Assembly: GCA_018608245.1 (NCBI GenBank)
Contig: JABAZY010000002.1
Span: 1-51,248 of the forward strand
Length of the DNA: 51,248 bases
Source: Alphaproteobacteria bacterium
Lineage (GTDB): Bacteria; Pseudomonadota; Alphaproteobacteria; Micavibrionales; Micavibrionaceae
Direction: 5' to 3'
This document shows positions 34,253 to 43,319 of this stretch, one piece after another. Below the pieces are notes generated by a model, which searched no databases, had not been told where the DNA came from, and saw only the letters and a program-made list of their open reading frames with translations. The position numbers and the translations under genes are program-made. How positions within the stretch are numbered: the stretch's first letter is position 1; the number at the start of each line of letters is the position of its first letter.

Positions 34253-35413
34253 TTGGATTTAACTCAACTACTTGCCTTTGCGATGCAGAATAATGCATCA
34301 GATTTACATTTAAGTGCAAATAACCCTCCCATTATTCGTGTTGATGGATCATTAAAACGGGTGAAATCTGATGCGTTAAGCTCAGATGAAATTCGTCAAA
34401 TGCTTTACTCTGTGATGTCAGAGGATCAGCGCGCTGTTTACGAAAAAGACTACGAGCTTGATATTGCGATTGCCTTTGGTGAAAAGGCACGTTTCCGTGT
34501 GAATGCATTTACAAACCGTAATGGGTCTGCGGCTGTGTTCCGGACAATTCCATCAGACATTCCAACAATGGCTGATTTGAATTTACCGCCTGTGATGCGT
34601 AAGTTTGCGGAACTTGAAAAAGGTATTGTGTTAGTGACTGGTGCGACAGGTAGTGGTAAATCAACTTCCTTGGCAGCGATGATTAACCACATTAATATCA
34701 CAAAGCCTAAGCATATTCTTACAATTGAAGATCCTGTTGAGTTCTTTCATACGTCCAAAAAAGCATTGATTAACCACAGGGAATTGGGGCGTGATACGCA
34801 CTCCTTTAAAGCGGCTTTAAAAAGTGCGCTTCGTGAAGATCCTGATGTTATTTTGGTTGGGGAGATGCGTGATTATGAAACAATCTCTTTGGCGCTAACG
34901 GCTGCTGAAACAGGTCACTTAGTGTTTGGTACATTGCATGCCAATACAGCGAGTAAAACTATTGACCGTATTATCGATGTGTTCCCCACTGGGGATAAGG
35001 GCATGGTTCGAGCCATGTTATCTAGTTCTTTGGAAGGTGTTATTGCGCAGACTTTGCTTAAAAAAGCGGATGGTTCTGGTCGTGTTGGTGCTTTTGAAGT
35101 GTTGGTTGGAACAAATGCGGTTAGAAACCTTGTTCGTGAAAACCAAGTACCTCAAATTTATTCTATGATGCAAACAGGATCGCGTTACGGGATGATCACC
35201 ATGGAAGAGGCCGTGAACAACTTATTGATGCAAGGCATTATTAGCGAAGAGCAAGCTAAATCTACATTGATGAAAGCTAGTGATGAAACGATCGTTGCTA
35301 AAGATGACGCTGAAGATGCGCAGGCTCAAGAAAAAGCCATTGCTCAATCACAGCAAAAAACAGCAACGCCGGCATCTAAAAAAGATGATGGCGATGGAGG
35401 GTATGCATTTTGA
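34253..35413 (+). CDS. pilT: Pilus retraction ATPase PilT
   Basis: 386 aa hexameric ATPase that depolymerises the pilus. TTG 34253 is supported by AAGGAGGGG 3-4 bases upstream. The N-terminal PAS-like domain opens with ASDLHLSANNPPIIRVDG. Walker A is GATGSGKST at about 130-138, and Walker B (DPDVILVGEMRD) is at about 196-207. The PilT-specific AIRNLIRE-like motif is NAVRNLVREN, needed for retraction. The last 50 residues are a Gln/Lys/Ala-rich tail. There is no tetracysteine, unlike PilB. Its TGA overlaps the start of the next ATPase. Confidence 0.9.
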   Translation: MDLTQLLAFAMQNNASDLHLSANNPPIIRVDGSLKRVKSDALSSDEIRQMLYSVMSEDQRAVYEKDYELDIAIAFGEKARFRVNAFTNRNGSAAVFRTIPSDIPTMADLNLPPVMRKFAELEKGIVLVTGATGSGKSTSLAAMINHINITKPKHILTIEDPVEFFHTSKKALINHRELGRDTHSFKAALKSALREDPDVILVGEMRDYETISLALTAAETGHLVFGTLHANTASKTIDRIIDVFPTGDKGMVRAMLSSSLEGVIAQTLLKKADGSGRVGAFEVLVGTNAVRNLVRENQVPQIYSMMQTGSRYGMITMEEAVNNLLMQGIISEEQAKSTLMKASDETIVAKDDAEDAQAQEKAIAQSQQKTATPASKKDDGDGGYAF

Positions 35414-36540
35414 GTGACGCACCAATTGCATTTACTTATCTAACTCAAATGAATGAGCGGGGAGCGAGTGACTTGTACTTAACAGTTGGTCATGAGCCAA
35501 CGTTACGTATTGAGGATGAGTTACAGCCTATTTCTACACAAAAGCTGACTATTGAAGATATTAATGAAGTTATACATAGTATTTTAACAACAAAACAACG
35601 TCGAGATTTTGAGGTTAGTTGGGAATTAAATACGTCACTTGATATGGGTGAGCATGGTCGTTTCCGTGTTAATATTCTTAAGCAGCGCCAACACCCTTGT
35701 TTGGTTATACGCCGTATTGTTTCAAAGATTCCTAATTTGAGTGATTTGATGTTGCCACCTATCCTTGAAAAGCTTGCTATGGAAAAGCGTGGGCTTATTC
35801 TTGTGACGGGTATGACTGGATCTGGTAAGTCGACAACGCTAGCCTCAATGCTTAATCACCGTAATGAGCGTCAGTCAGGCCATATTCTAACGATTGAAGA
35901 TCCTATTGAATTTTACCATGATCATAAGAAAAGCGTGGTGACGCAACGTGAAGTAGGGGTTGATACGGAATCTTATGCAACGGCCCTTAAAAACTCACTT
36001 CGACAACGTCCGGACGTTATTTTAATTGGTGAGGTTCGTGACTCTATTGTTATGGATCAGGCGTTGACCATTGCTGAGACAGGGCATTTATGTTTGGCAA
36101 CGCTTCATACAACAAATGCTTATCAAGCGATTGAGCGCGTGGTGAACTTCTTTCCTGATGATCAGCAAAGCCAAATCCGTTTGAATATGTCAATGAACTT
36201 GAAAGCGATTATTTCTCAACGTCTATTACCGAGTGTTACGGGGAACTTGGTTCCTGCCTTGGAAATTATGCTTAATCAGGCCTTAATTCGTGAGATTATC
36301 CAAAAAGGGCAGTATGAAAAAATTACAGATGTGATGGAGCAGAATAATCAAATAGGGATGCAAACCTTTGATCAATCTTTGATACATCTATTTTCAAAAG
36401 GCATTATTTCTGAAGAAACAGCTATTTCTCAATCTGATAAATCTAGCGATATGCGTAATAAGATACATCAGGTTAAACTAGGTCAATCAACGGAAAATTT
36501 AAATCATTTAGATACGTCTGTCCTTTCTGTTGCGGATTAA
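35410..36540 (+). CDS. PilU-like accessory retraction ATPase
   Basis: 376 aa, paralogue of the preceding PilT. TTG 35410 overlaps the pilT stop (TTTTGA) behind GGAGG. It has the ASDLYLTVGHEPTLRI opening, Walker A GMTGSGKST at about 134-142, RPDVILIGEVRD as Walker B, and ALIREIIQKGQYEKITDVME where PilT has its AIRNLIRE motif. The E/Q-rich ITDVMEQNNQIGMQTFDQSL tail is PilU-like. PilU assists PilT under load in other species; that role is inferred from tandem order. An ATP-consuming pilus with both paralogues is expected to be strongly retractile. Confidence 0.85.
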   Translation: MSDAPIAFTYLTQMNERGASDLYLTVGHEPTLRIEDELQPISTQKLTIEDINEVIHSILTTKQRRDFEVSWELNTSLDMGEHGRFRVNILKQRQHPCLVIRRIVSKIPNLSDLMLPPILEKLAMEKRGLILVTGMTGSGKSTTLASMLNHRNERQSGHILTIEDPIEFYHDHKKSVVTQREVGVDTESYATALKNSLRQRPDVILIGEVRDSIVMDQALTIAETGHLCLATLHTTNAYQAIERVVNFFPDDQQSQIRLNMSMNLKAIISQRLLPSVTGNLVPALEIMLNQALIREIIQKGQYEKITDVMEQNNQIGMQTFDQSLIHLFSKGIISEETAISQSDKSSDMRNKIHQVKLGQSTENLNHLDTSVLSVAD

Positions 36541-36642
36541 TCAATAGGGGGGGCTGGTCAAAAGTTACTAAATCTAGTATTTTTAAGTAAGATTCGCGCA
36601 TCTGCGCTTTATATTCTCTTTTAACTAAGTCATGGAAAAGTT

Positions 36643-38523
36643 ATGTCACGTCAGTTTTTATCCCAAGTAATGCCATCCATAAGAGGTTCCGTTGCAATCT
36701 CAGCAATTGTAATGTTTTCTTTTGTTCCGCTAAGTGGGTGTGAGTTAACGCAGAATCATACAAAAATTGATCGCGAAAAAGATATGGCCTTTCAAGATTA
36801 TCGTGATGCGATGGCACCGCGCTTACCTCAAATTGATGAGACAAATGCAAGTGACATGTCATCTATTCCTCCATTGCAGCCATATGTGGCGCAACCGGGG
36901 GCTAATTCTAAAGTGATGCCGTTGGTGTCAATCTCTGTTAACCAAACTATTCCATTGCGTGATGTTTTATACGAAGTAGCAGATCAGGCTAACTATGATG
37001 TAGAAATTGATCCTCGTATTCGTGGTGCGATTATCTTCTCTGCTAAAAACCGTCCTTTAGATGTTGTGATTGAGCGTATTTCTGAAATTGCTGGCCTCCG
37101 ATTCAGCTTTGATGATGATATTATGCGTGTAGAAATTGATACGCCTTATCACAAGACCTATAAAATTAATTACCTTGCGCTTAAACGCGATAATGCAAGC
37201 TCGATTAGTAATGATATTTCGATCGTTTCTGGTGAAGGATCTGACACTGGTTCTAACTTCTCTGCTGTGAATGAAAGCAGTATTGATTTCTGGGCAGAGC
37301 TGGAAACTAACCTTACCCAAATATTGGAATCTAATCGTGATGCGAATAGTTTATTAACTTCTAAAGACCCCCGTATTTCTGCGGTTCAAGAGAATCCAGC
37401 ACCTGTGACGCCTATTGTCATGGATGCAGAAGGTAATATCAGCGAAACTGGGCCAAATGTTCAAGTTCAAGCACCAAATACGGTCTTACGTGTTGAGACA
37501 TTAGAAGAGGAAGATGAAACTGCGGACACAAGTGAGGAAGATCCATTTGCGGCACGTTTCTCTCTTAATAAACAAGCTGGTATGGTTTCTGTATTTGCGC
37601 CAGAACGCCTACATAAACGCGTTGACGAATATATGAAAGATCTTAAAAAATCTGTTTCTGCTCAGGTCTTAATCGAAGCAAAAGTTTTGGAAGTTACGCT
37701 TAATGATGAATTTTCAGCTGGTATTAACTGGGGCGCCGTAGATTTATTTGAGGGGACTTCTCTTGGTTTTGGTCTTGCTAGTGGTTCTGTACGAGGCGTA
37801 TTAAACCCTGCACCAACACCATCATCTGACTTTGGTTTTAATTATACAGGTAATGATTTCACAGCCGCAATTGATGCCTTATCACGTTTTGGTACTGTGC
37901 ATGCCTTAGCAAGTCCACGATTGACTGTGTTGAATAACCAATCAGCGGCGCTTAATGTTGCTAAAAATGTTGTTTATTTTGAAATTGAGGCTGAAACAAC
38001 CTCTTCAGACTCAGGTATCGTCACAACATTCGAAACAGATGCTAAAACAGTGCCTGAGGGTGTGCTGATTAACGTACAACCTGCAATCGACTTGGATCGC
38101 CGTACTGTTTCTATGGCCGTGAGACCAACAGTGACAAATATTGATAGCTTTACCAATGATCCAAACCCAGAATTAGTGGGGATTGGTCGTACAGCTACAT
38201 TTGAAGGTGTGACGGTAACATCACCTGTTCCTGTTGTGAATGTTCAAGAATTTGATTCAATTATTCAAGTGAATAGCGGGCAAGCTGTGGTTTTAGGTGG
38301 GCTTATTCAAGATCGTTCAAGTTCTACTCAAAATGGCGTGCCTATTTTAAGTGAAATGCCCTTCGTTGGAGCTGCGTTCCGTAATCAGCAGGATGAAATC
38401 AAAAAAACTGAGTTAGTGGTCTTTTTACAAGCTACGATTGTTGAGGGTAATAATACTGTCCACGACACAGATAAAGATTTATATAGAACATTTAGCCAAG
38501 ATCGTCGCCCATTAAAGTTTTAA
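36643..38523 (+). CDS. Outer-membrane secretin, lipoprotein type (MshL/GspD family)
   Basis: 626 aa. The signal region is long and ends with a lipobox (FVPLSGC, Cys about 33); a lipidated secretin is an MshL/BfpB trait rather than PilQ. An STN-type N0 domain follows (about 87-170, IPLRDVLYEVADQANYDVEI), then an acidic linker and the C-terminal secretin core (ALASPRLTVLNNQSAALNVA, then VQEFDSIIQVNSGQAVVLGG). The core ends with the family signature VPILSEMPFVGAAFRNQ. It forms the multimeric outer-membrane pilus channel. It is preceded by 102 bp, within which a promoter could lie, but none is convincing. Confidence 0.92.
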   Translation: MSRQFLSQVMPSIRGSVAISAIVMFSFVPLSGCELTQNHTKIDREKDMAFQDYRDAMAPRLPQIDETNASDMSSIPPLQPYVAQPGANSKVMPLVSISVNQTIPLRDVLYEVADQANYDVEIDPRIRGAIIFSAKNRPLDVVIERISEIAGLRFSFDDDIMRVEIDTPYHKTYKINYLALKRDNASSISNDISIVSGEGSDTGSNFSAVNESSIDFWAELETNLTQILESNRDANSLLTSKDPRISAVQENPAPVTPIVMDAEGNISETGPNVQVQAPNTVLRVETLEEEDETADTSEEDPFAARFSLNKQAGMVSVFAPERLHKRVDEYMKDLKKSVSAQVLIEAKVLEVTLNDEFSAGINWGAVDLFEGTSLGFGLASGSVRGVLNPAPTPSSDFGFNYTGNDFTAAIDALSRFGTVHALASPRLTVLNNQSAALNVAKNVVYFEIEAETTSSDSGIVTTFETDAKTVPEGVLINVQPAIDLDRRTVSMAVRPTVTNIDSFTNDPNPELVGIGRTATFEGVTVTSPVPVVNVQEFDSIIQVNSGQAVVLGGLIQDRSSSTQNGVPILSEMPFVGAAFRNQQDEIKKTELVVFLQATIVEGNNTVHDTDKDLYRTFSQDRRPLKF

Positions 38524-38558
38524 TAGATTAAGTGTGAATCATTATTTAGAGGACTAAT

Positions 38559-39323
38559 ATGTCTTTATTGTTAGTCAAATATGTTTTAACCGCAGCCATT
38601 AGAGATCGGTTAGTGCTTGCATTTCTTTTGTTACTTTGTGTAGGAACTAGCCTTTCTTTCTTTCTCGGATCAGCGGCTATAGTAGAAACAGCGCAATTCA
38701 CAATTGTGTTTGCCGCAGCTGGTTTACGGTTTGCTGCCGTCCTAAGTTTAGTTTTATTTATTGTATTTTATTTACGTCGCTCATTTGACGCACGTGATGT
38801 TGAATATTTACTATCTAAACCAATTTCACGATTACAATTTTTGTTTTCCCATTTCATTGCGTTTTTGTTGTTAGCCTTGTGTTTAGCCGTATTGGTTACT
38901 GTAACGGTTTATATTGCAGGGATGGGCAAAATAGAAATTAACAGTATTCTGTTGTGGGGTGCTAGCTTGCTGGTTGAGTTGATCGTCATGGCGGTTATAT
39001 CGTTATTTTTTGCTATGGTGTTAACCAGTGCCGTGTCAGCCACAATGATCACATTTGCTTTTTACGTGCTCTCCCGCTTAATTGGGCAGATATTAGGTAT
39101 TATTGCTGAGGGAACTGATATGGGGATTTTCACAGTTTTAGAAAATATAATGTTAATGGTGTCTGTCTTTGTGCCTAGGCTGGACTTGATGGGACAATCC
39201 TCTTGGTTGTTGTATGGCTTGGAGGGGAATATTAACCTAGAGGTTATTTTTACACAGGCGTTACTCTTTTGCGGTCTGATATTATCTGCCGCTTATTTTG
39301 ATTTGTCTCGCAGGCAGTTCTGA
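38559..39323 (+). CDS. ABC-2 type permease within pilus locus
   Basis: 254 aa with six transmembrane segments: about 13-33 (IRDRLVLAFLLLLCVGTSL), 46-68, 94-114, 130-150, 155-180 and 225-245. The DVEYLLSKPISRLQFLFSHF loop between TM2 and TM3 is a hallmark of ABC-2 exporters (coupling helix region). The ATPase at 31410 is its likely partner, as no other ABC ATPase is seen. It lies 36 bp after the secretin gene, and its TGA overlaps the next ATG. The exported substrate is unknown. Confidence 0.8.
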   Translation: MSLLLVKYVLTAAIRDRLVLAFLLLLCVGTSLSFFLGSAAIVETAQFTIVFAAAGLRFAAVLSLVLFIVFYLRRSFDARDVEYLLSKPISRLQFLFSHFIAFLLLALCLAVLVTVTVYIAGMGKIEINSILLWGASLLVELIVMAVISLFFAMVLTSAVSATMITFAFYVLSRLIGQILGIIAEGTDMGIFTVLENIMLMVSVFVPRLDLMGQSSWLLYGLEGNINLEVIFTQALLFCGLILSAAYFDLSRRQF

Positions 39324-40054
39324 TGAGAAAGTTTATTTCTTATCCTCTTTTAGCTTTAATCTTTTTTTTGTTTTTAAATGTTGCTGTCTGGCGCCAGGCT
39401 CATGTTGTTCAGGCTCCATGGGCAAATGTTCCGCCCGCACCTGAAAAAGAAAAGTCAGCAATGATAGCGTTGAGTGATAAGCAGCTCGCCTATCGCTATT
39501 ATGGGCTTATGTTGCAAAATACAGGAAGCATAGGCGCGCAAGATGTTTCTTTAAATGATATTGACTATGCAAAGCTTCAGGACTGGCTTTTTTTGGAAGA
39601 TTACCTTGATCCTGTTTCGAACCATGTTCCCATGCTTGCTGCGCAATATTTTGGTGCTATAGAGGATTCGGAGAAGTTGAATTATATTCATGATTATTTA
39701 GCTGTTGTTGGTGTTAGGCCTTATAATAATAAGTGGCGTTGGCTGGCACATGGCGTTTTTATTGCTCGTCATGTTCAGAAGGATAACGATAAAGCATTGG
39801 AAATGGCTTATAAATTGGCCTCTAACAAAGACCCTGATATGGCGACGTGGGCAAAGCAAATGCCTGCTTTTATCTTGAATGACCAAGGTGATACCAATAC
39901 AGCTTATGAAATAATGTTAAATATTTTGATAGATAATGTTGATATAATGTCACCACAAGAAATTTTTTATATGCGTGATTATATTTGTAATACATTATTA
40001 GATGAACGACCTAAATCGGATAAACCCGATTTTTGTACGGAAATTAACAGCTAG
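39323..40054 (+). CDS. Secreted TPR-like protein coupled to the permease
   Basis: 243 aa. An N-terminal signal or anchor (LLALIFFLFLNVAVWRQAHV) is followed by helix-rich sequence with TPR-like spacing (AYRYYGLMLQNTG, MLAAQYFGAIED, RWLAHGVFIARHVQKDND, PAFILNDQGDTNTAYEIM). The ATGA overlap with the permease suggests a third component of the ABC system, as PilG is in Myxococcus, though no sequence evidence links it to PilG. Probably periplasmic, membrane-tethered. Confidence 0.5.
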   Translation: MRKFISYPLLALIFFLFLNVAVWRQAHVVQAPWANVPPAPEKEKSAMIALSDKQLAYRYYGLMLQNTGSIGAQDVSLNDIDYAKLQDWLFLEDYLDPVSNHVPMLAAQYFGAIEDSEKLNYIHDYLAVVGVRPYNNKWRWLAHGVFIARHVQKDNDKALEMAYKLASNKDPDMATWAKQMPAFILNDQGDTNTAYEIMLNILIDNVDIMSPQEIFYMRDYICNTLLDERPKSDKPDFCTEINS

Positions 40055-40101
40055 GGAGCGAGCTAATAGAGTTTTTAAGTGGAAATTTTAGTGTCATAGA
40101 A

Positions 40102-41142
40102 TTGTTAGCTCTTTTTGGGTTAGCGCAATGTATTTATATATTGGTGTATATGCTTTTCCGCTCAGGGCGGCTCTCGCGTGGGCTTTTACCCGCTGCATTT
40201 TTTCTGATTTTATCATTCGCTTTCTTGTTTACAGCAGCTCAACAGAGTTGGGGGGGCTTTTCTTATTATTATGACCAAATTTTATGGGTTTTATGGACGG
40301 TCTGTGCTCCATTAAGTGTTTTGCTTATTGTTCAAATTTTGCGGGTTACAGAGATACCACGTTTGGCTTATTTCAATTTACTTTTACTTGTACCCATTGC
40401 TTATTACTTCGCTTTTACTTACGCCAAAAGTTTTGGGGGATGTCTGACTTTAAAATCTTGTGAAGGGCTAATGGAATGGTTGGATGTATTTGGCTTGATT
40501 ATTGGTGCAATTAGCTTGCTAACCATTTGGGTCAAAAGAGATCTGATTGATGGTGTGCGCTTGCGTAAGAATGGTCGTGAGCGTTATTGGCTTATTATTG
40601 CTCTTATTGCGATGAACATAATATTATTACTTACTGCCCTTGTTAGTTTTAACGATATTATTGATGCAGACATCCAAAAATCCATACGTGTCCTTATGGG
40701 GATAGCATTCACATATGTTGCCTCGACGAGTTTGTTTCGTATATATCCTTACGCTGTTTACATCAAGCCACGTGATAAAAGCGATAAAAATCACTTGTCA
40801 GATAAGGATATTGGTGTGGCGATGGGGGTTGAAATGCTGCTTTATCGTGATAAGGCTTATCAAGAGCAGAGCTATAACCGTGCCAAAATGGCGAAAGAGT
40901 TAGGGGTTGCCGAATCAACGCTCTCAAAAATCGTAAATTTATACTTTGAGAAGAGTGTTCCTTTGCTATTGAATGAGCTGCGTGTTGATGAAGCGAAGGT
41001 TTTATTGCAACAAACCGATGTGGACATTGCTACTTTGTCAGAAGAGGTTGGGTTTAACTCTTTGGCTAGTTTTAATAGAGTTTTCAAGGAGATAACAGGG
41101 TTCGCCCCTGGTCGTTTCCGTGAGCTTGCGGTCAAAAAATAA
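40102..41142 (+). CDS. Membrane-embedded AraC-family regulator
   Basis: 346 aa from TTG 40102. About six or seven transmembrane helices fill residues 1-210, and a C-terminal AraC DNA-binding domain covers about 245-346. Its two helix-turn-helices are NRAKMAKELGVAESTLSKIV and IATLSEEVGFNSLASFNRVF, followed by GFAPGRFR. Such 7TM-AraC proteins are thought to sense membrane signals. The start is unsettled: TTG 40102 lacks a Shine-Dalgarno, whereas ATA 40066 sits exactly 7 bases after GGGAG and would add 12 residues. It precedes the pilin gene, so pilin control is a reasonable inference. Confidence 0.8.
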   Translation: MLALFGLAQCIYILVYMLFRSGRLSRGLLPAAFFLILSFAFLFTAAQQSWGGFSYYYDQILWVLWTVCAPLSVLLIVQILRVTEIPRLAYFNLLLLVPIAYYFAFTYAKSFGGCLTLKSCEGLMEWLDVFGLIIGAISLLTIWVKRDLIDGVRLRKNGRERYWLIIALIAMNIILLLTALVSFNDIIDADIQKSIRVLMGIAFTYVASTSLFRIYPYAVYIKPRDKSDKNHLSDKDIGVAMGVEMLLYRDKAYQEQSYNRAKMAKELGVAESTLSKIVNLYFEKSVPLLLNELRVDEAKVLLQQTDVDIATLSEEVGFNSLASFNRVFKEITGFAPGRFRELAVKK

Positions 41143-41396
41143 CTGTTTTTACAAAATGATATGTCAAAAGACAAAATGATAAACGCCTATTTGGGGTAGG
41201 TGCTATATTTATAGATATAGTTTTATTGTTTACGCACTTAGTAATCTTTTATTAACCAATATTGCGTAATTTTTAGGGCTATCTATGATGGTATAAATGA
41301 GGTAGAATCATCATGTTTTTCGGTTCTCGGGAAATATTTTCTATCTTATGTATGTAAATCTTTAAACTTAATTTCTATTCTTATAAGGAGAGAAAA

Positions 41397-42161
41397 ATGG
41401 AAATATCTAAAACACATAACAACGAATCTGGTTTCACATTGGTGGAATTGGCGATCGTTATGATTATTATTGGTCTTTTGATCGGTGGTATTCTTAAAGG
41501 TCAAGAGTTAATCAATAACTCACGCGTAACAGCGACTGTTGCACAAATTAAAGGTATTGATGGCGCAATTTCAACATTCCGCGATAAATATTCTGCTTTA
41601 CCAGGGGATATGGCTAACCCAGCTGGTCGCTTACCTGGTTGTAACGCTGTACCATGTAACGTTACTGGTAATGGTGATAGCGTAATCCTCGCAAATGCTG
41701 CTGGTGCTAACTTTGGTAGTGCAGTTCCAGTTGCTACTGGTGTTAACGGTGAAGGTGTTCGTGCTTTTTCACATTTGGCTGCGGGCGACATGATTTCTGG
41801 TGTTAATCCAACAGCTGCAGGTGCAGTTACTGCTGGTGTTCATTTACCAGAAGCTAAAGTTGGCGGTGTATTTTTCCTTGGGCATCGTGCCAGTGGATTA
41901 CAAGCACATACTGCTGCTGCTACCAATGCTCCAAGATCTGGTCACTATATTGCCATTAATGGATCAGTTGCTGCTGTTGCAGCTGCAACAGGTAGATTGA
42001 CACCTCAACAAGCTAGTGCAATTGACCGTAAAATTGATGATGGTGATCCAAATACAGGTGCTGTTCGTGCAAACACTGCGGCTACTTGTATAACTGCTGG
42101 TGTATATGCGGAAAACAATGAAGGCGGAAACTGTGCTCTATATGCACGTGTTCAAGGTTAA
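41397..42161 (+). CDS. Type IV pilin (major pilin candidate)
   Basis: 254 aa. A short leader ends at Gly12 with the prepilin site G|FTLVELAIV, including Glu at mature position 5. The N-terminal helix is followed by RVTATVAQIKGIDGAISTFR and YSALPGDM, a motif of proteobacterial pilins of this class. The C-terminal part is Ala/Gly/Thr-rich with four cysteines in two close pairs (GCNAVPC, and TC ... GNC near the end), consistent with D-region disulfides. The Shine-Dalgarno is strong (AAGGAGAG) and a terminator follows, so it is probably highly expressed from its own transcript. No minor pilins are present. Confidence 0.9.
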   Translation: MEISKTHNNESGFTLVELAIVMIIIGLLIGGILKGQELINNSRVTATVAQIKGIDGAISTFRDKYSALPGDMANPAGRLPGCNAVPCNVTGNGDSVILANAAGANFGSAVPVATGVNGEGVRAFSHLAAGDMISGVNPTAAGAVTAGVHLPEAKVGGVFFLGHRASGLQAHTAAATNAPRSGHYIAINGSVAAVAAATGRLTPQQASAIDRKIDDGDPNTGAVRANTAATCITAGVYAENNEGGNCALYARVQG

Positions 42162-42188
42162 TTTAACCTAATACTTCATAAGAATTTT

Positions 42189-42217
42189 AAAGAGCCTCGT
42201 TTGAGGCTCTTTTTTTA
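42189..42217 (+). terminator. Pilin gene terminator
   Basis: AAAGAGCCTC (42189-42198) pairs with GAGGCTCTTT (42203-42212) around GTTT and runs into a T-tract to 42217. It lies 27 bp after the pilin stop and also backs up against the convergent leuB end. Confidence 0.85.
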
Positions 42218-42227
42218 TGCGTGATTT

Positions 42228-43319
42228 TTAAGAGAGCTCTTTGATTAACGCATCGCCCATTTGGCTGGTGTTGACTTCCGTGCATCCGTTAGCCATGATG
42301 TCAGGCGTACGAATACCTTTGGTTAAAAGAGCTTGCACAGCTTGCTCAATTTTGTCAGCTTGAGCGCCACAGTCTAAAGAATATCTAAGCGCCATAGCAA
42401 AGCTTAAGATTGTTGCAAGCGGATTTGCTTTACCTTGTCCTGCAATATCGGGCGCTGAGCCGTGTACAGGCTCATATAATCCTGCAACACCTTTTGCGCC
42501 AAGGGAGGCAGAAGGGAGCATGCCAAGTGATCCTGTAAGCATAGCCGCCGCATCGGATAATATATCGCCAAATAGATTATCTGTGACAATCACATCAAAC
42601 TGTGAGGGATTGCGGAGCAGTTGCATGGCGCAATTATCGGCATACATATGCTCTAAGTTCACATCGCTAAATTCGGCCTTATGTAACGCCGTCATATCTT
42701 CGCGCCATAATTTACCGCTTTCCATGACATTGGCTTTTTCGCAGGAGTGTACTTTGTTGCCGCGTTTACGCGCCAAATCAAAGGCCACGCGTCCTACACG
42801 CTCGATCTCATAAGTCTCATAGACTTGCGTATTAACGCCACGTCGTTGACCATTGCCTAAGTCTTCGATCCCGCGTGGTTCACCGAAATAGACGCCACCT
42901 GTTAGTTCACGGACGATTAAAATATCCAACCCTTTAACAATTTCTGGTTTTAAGGTAGAGGCATCAATTAAAGCATCAAACACAAGCGCAGGTCTTAAAT
43001 TAGCAAAAAGCTGTAACTCTTTACGAAGTTTGAGCAAACCAGCTTCTGGGCGTTTGTTGTAATCAACGTTATCCCATTGTTGTCCACCGACTGAACCCAT
43101 AATAATGGCATCTGAGGCACGACATTTATCAAGTGTTTCATCTGCTAATGGTTCGCCATAACGCTCATAAGCGGCTCCACCAATATCATCTTCATGCAGG
43201 GTAAAGGATAAGTCTTCACTGTCTTCTAACCATCCAATAACTTTGCGCACTTCTGTCATGGCCTCTGGGCCAATGCCGTCACCAGGGAGGATTGTTAATG
43301 TGAATTCTTTATTGCTCAT
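42228..43319 (-). CDS. leuB: 3-isopropylmalate dehydrogenase
   Basis: 363 aa, full length. It oxidises and decarboxylates 3-isopropylmalate with NAD+ in leucine synthesis. The N-terminus [17 protein letters not shown], the [13 protein letters not shown] loop, the [16 protein letters not shown] block with its catalytic Lys, and [15 protein letters not shown] (metal-binding Asp) are the expected sites. Its ATG overlaps the stop of the FkbM gene (ATGA, 43316-43319), so the two are translationally coupled. Confidence 0.96.
   Translation of the reverse strand: MSNKEFTLTILPGDGIGPEAMTEVRKVIGWLEDSEDLSFTLHEDDIGGAAYERYGEPLADETLDKCRASDAIIMGSVGGQQWDNVDYNKRPEAGLLKLRKELQLFANLRPALVFDALIDASTLKPEIVKGLDILIVRELTGGVYFGEPRGIEDLGNGQRRGVNTQVYETYEIERVGRVAFDLARKRGNKVHSCEKANVMESGKLWREDMTALHKAEFSDVNLEHMYADNCAMQLLRNPSQFDVIVTDNLFGDILSDAAAMLTGSLGMLPSASLGAKGVAGLYEPVHGSAPDIAGQGKANPLATILSFAMALRYSLDCGAQADKIEQAVQALLTKGIRTPDIMANGCTEVNTSQMGDALIKELS

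Noticed and set aside
41188-41210. Sigma54 promoter before the pilin gene
   Set aside because: The GG and GC elements near TTGGGGTAGGTGC are 7 bp apart rather than the required 10, so the consensus is not met.
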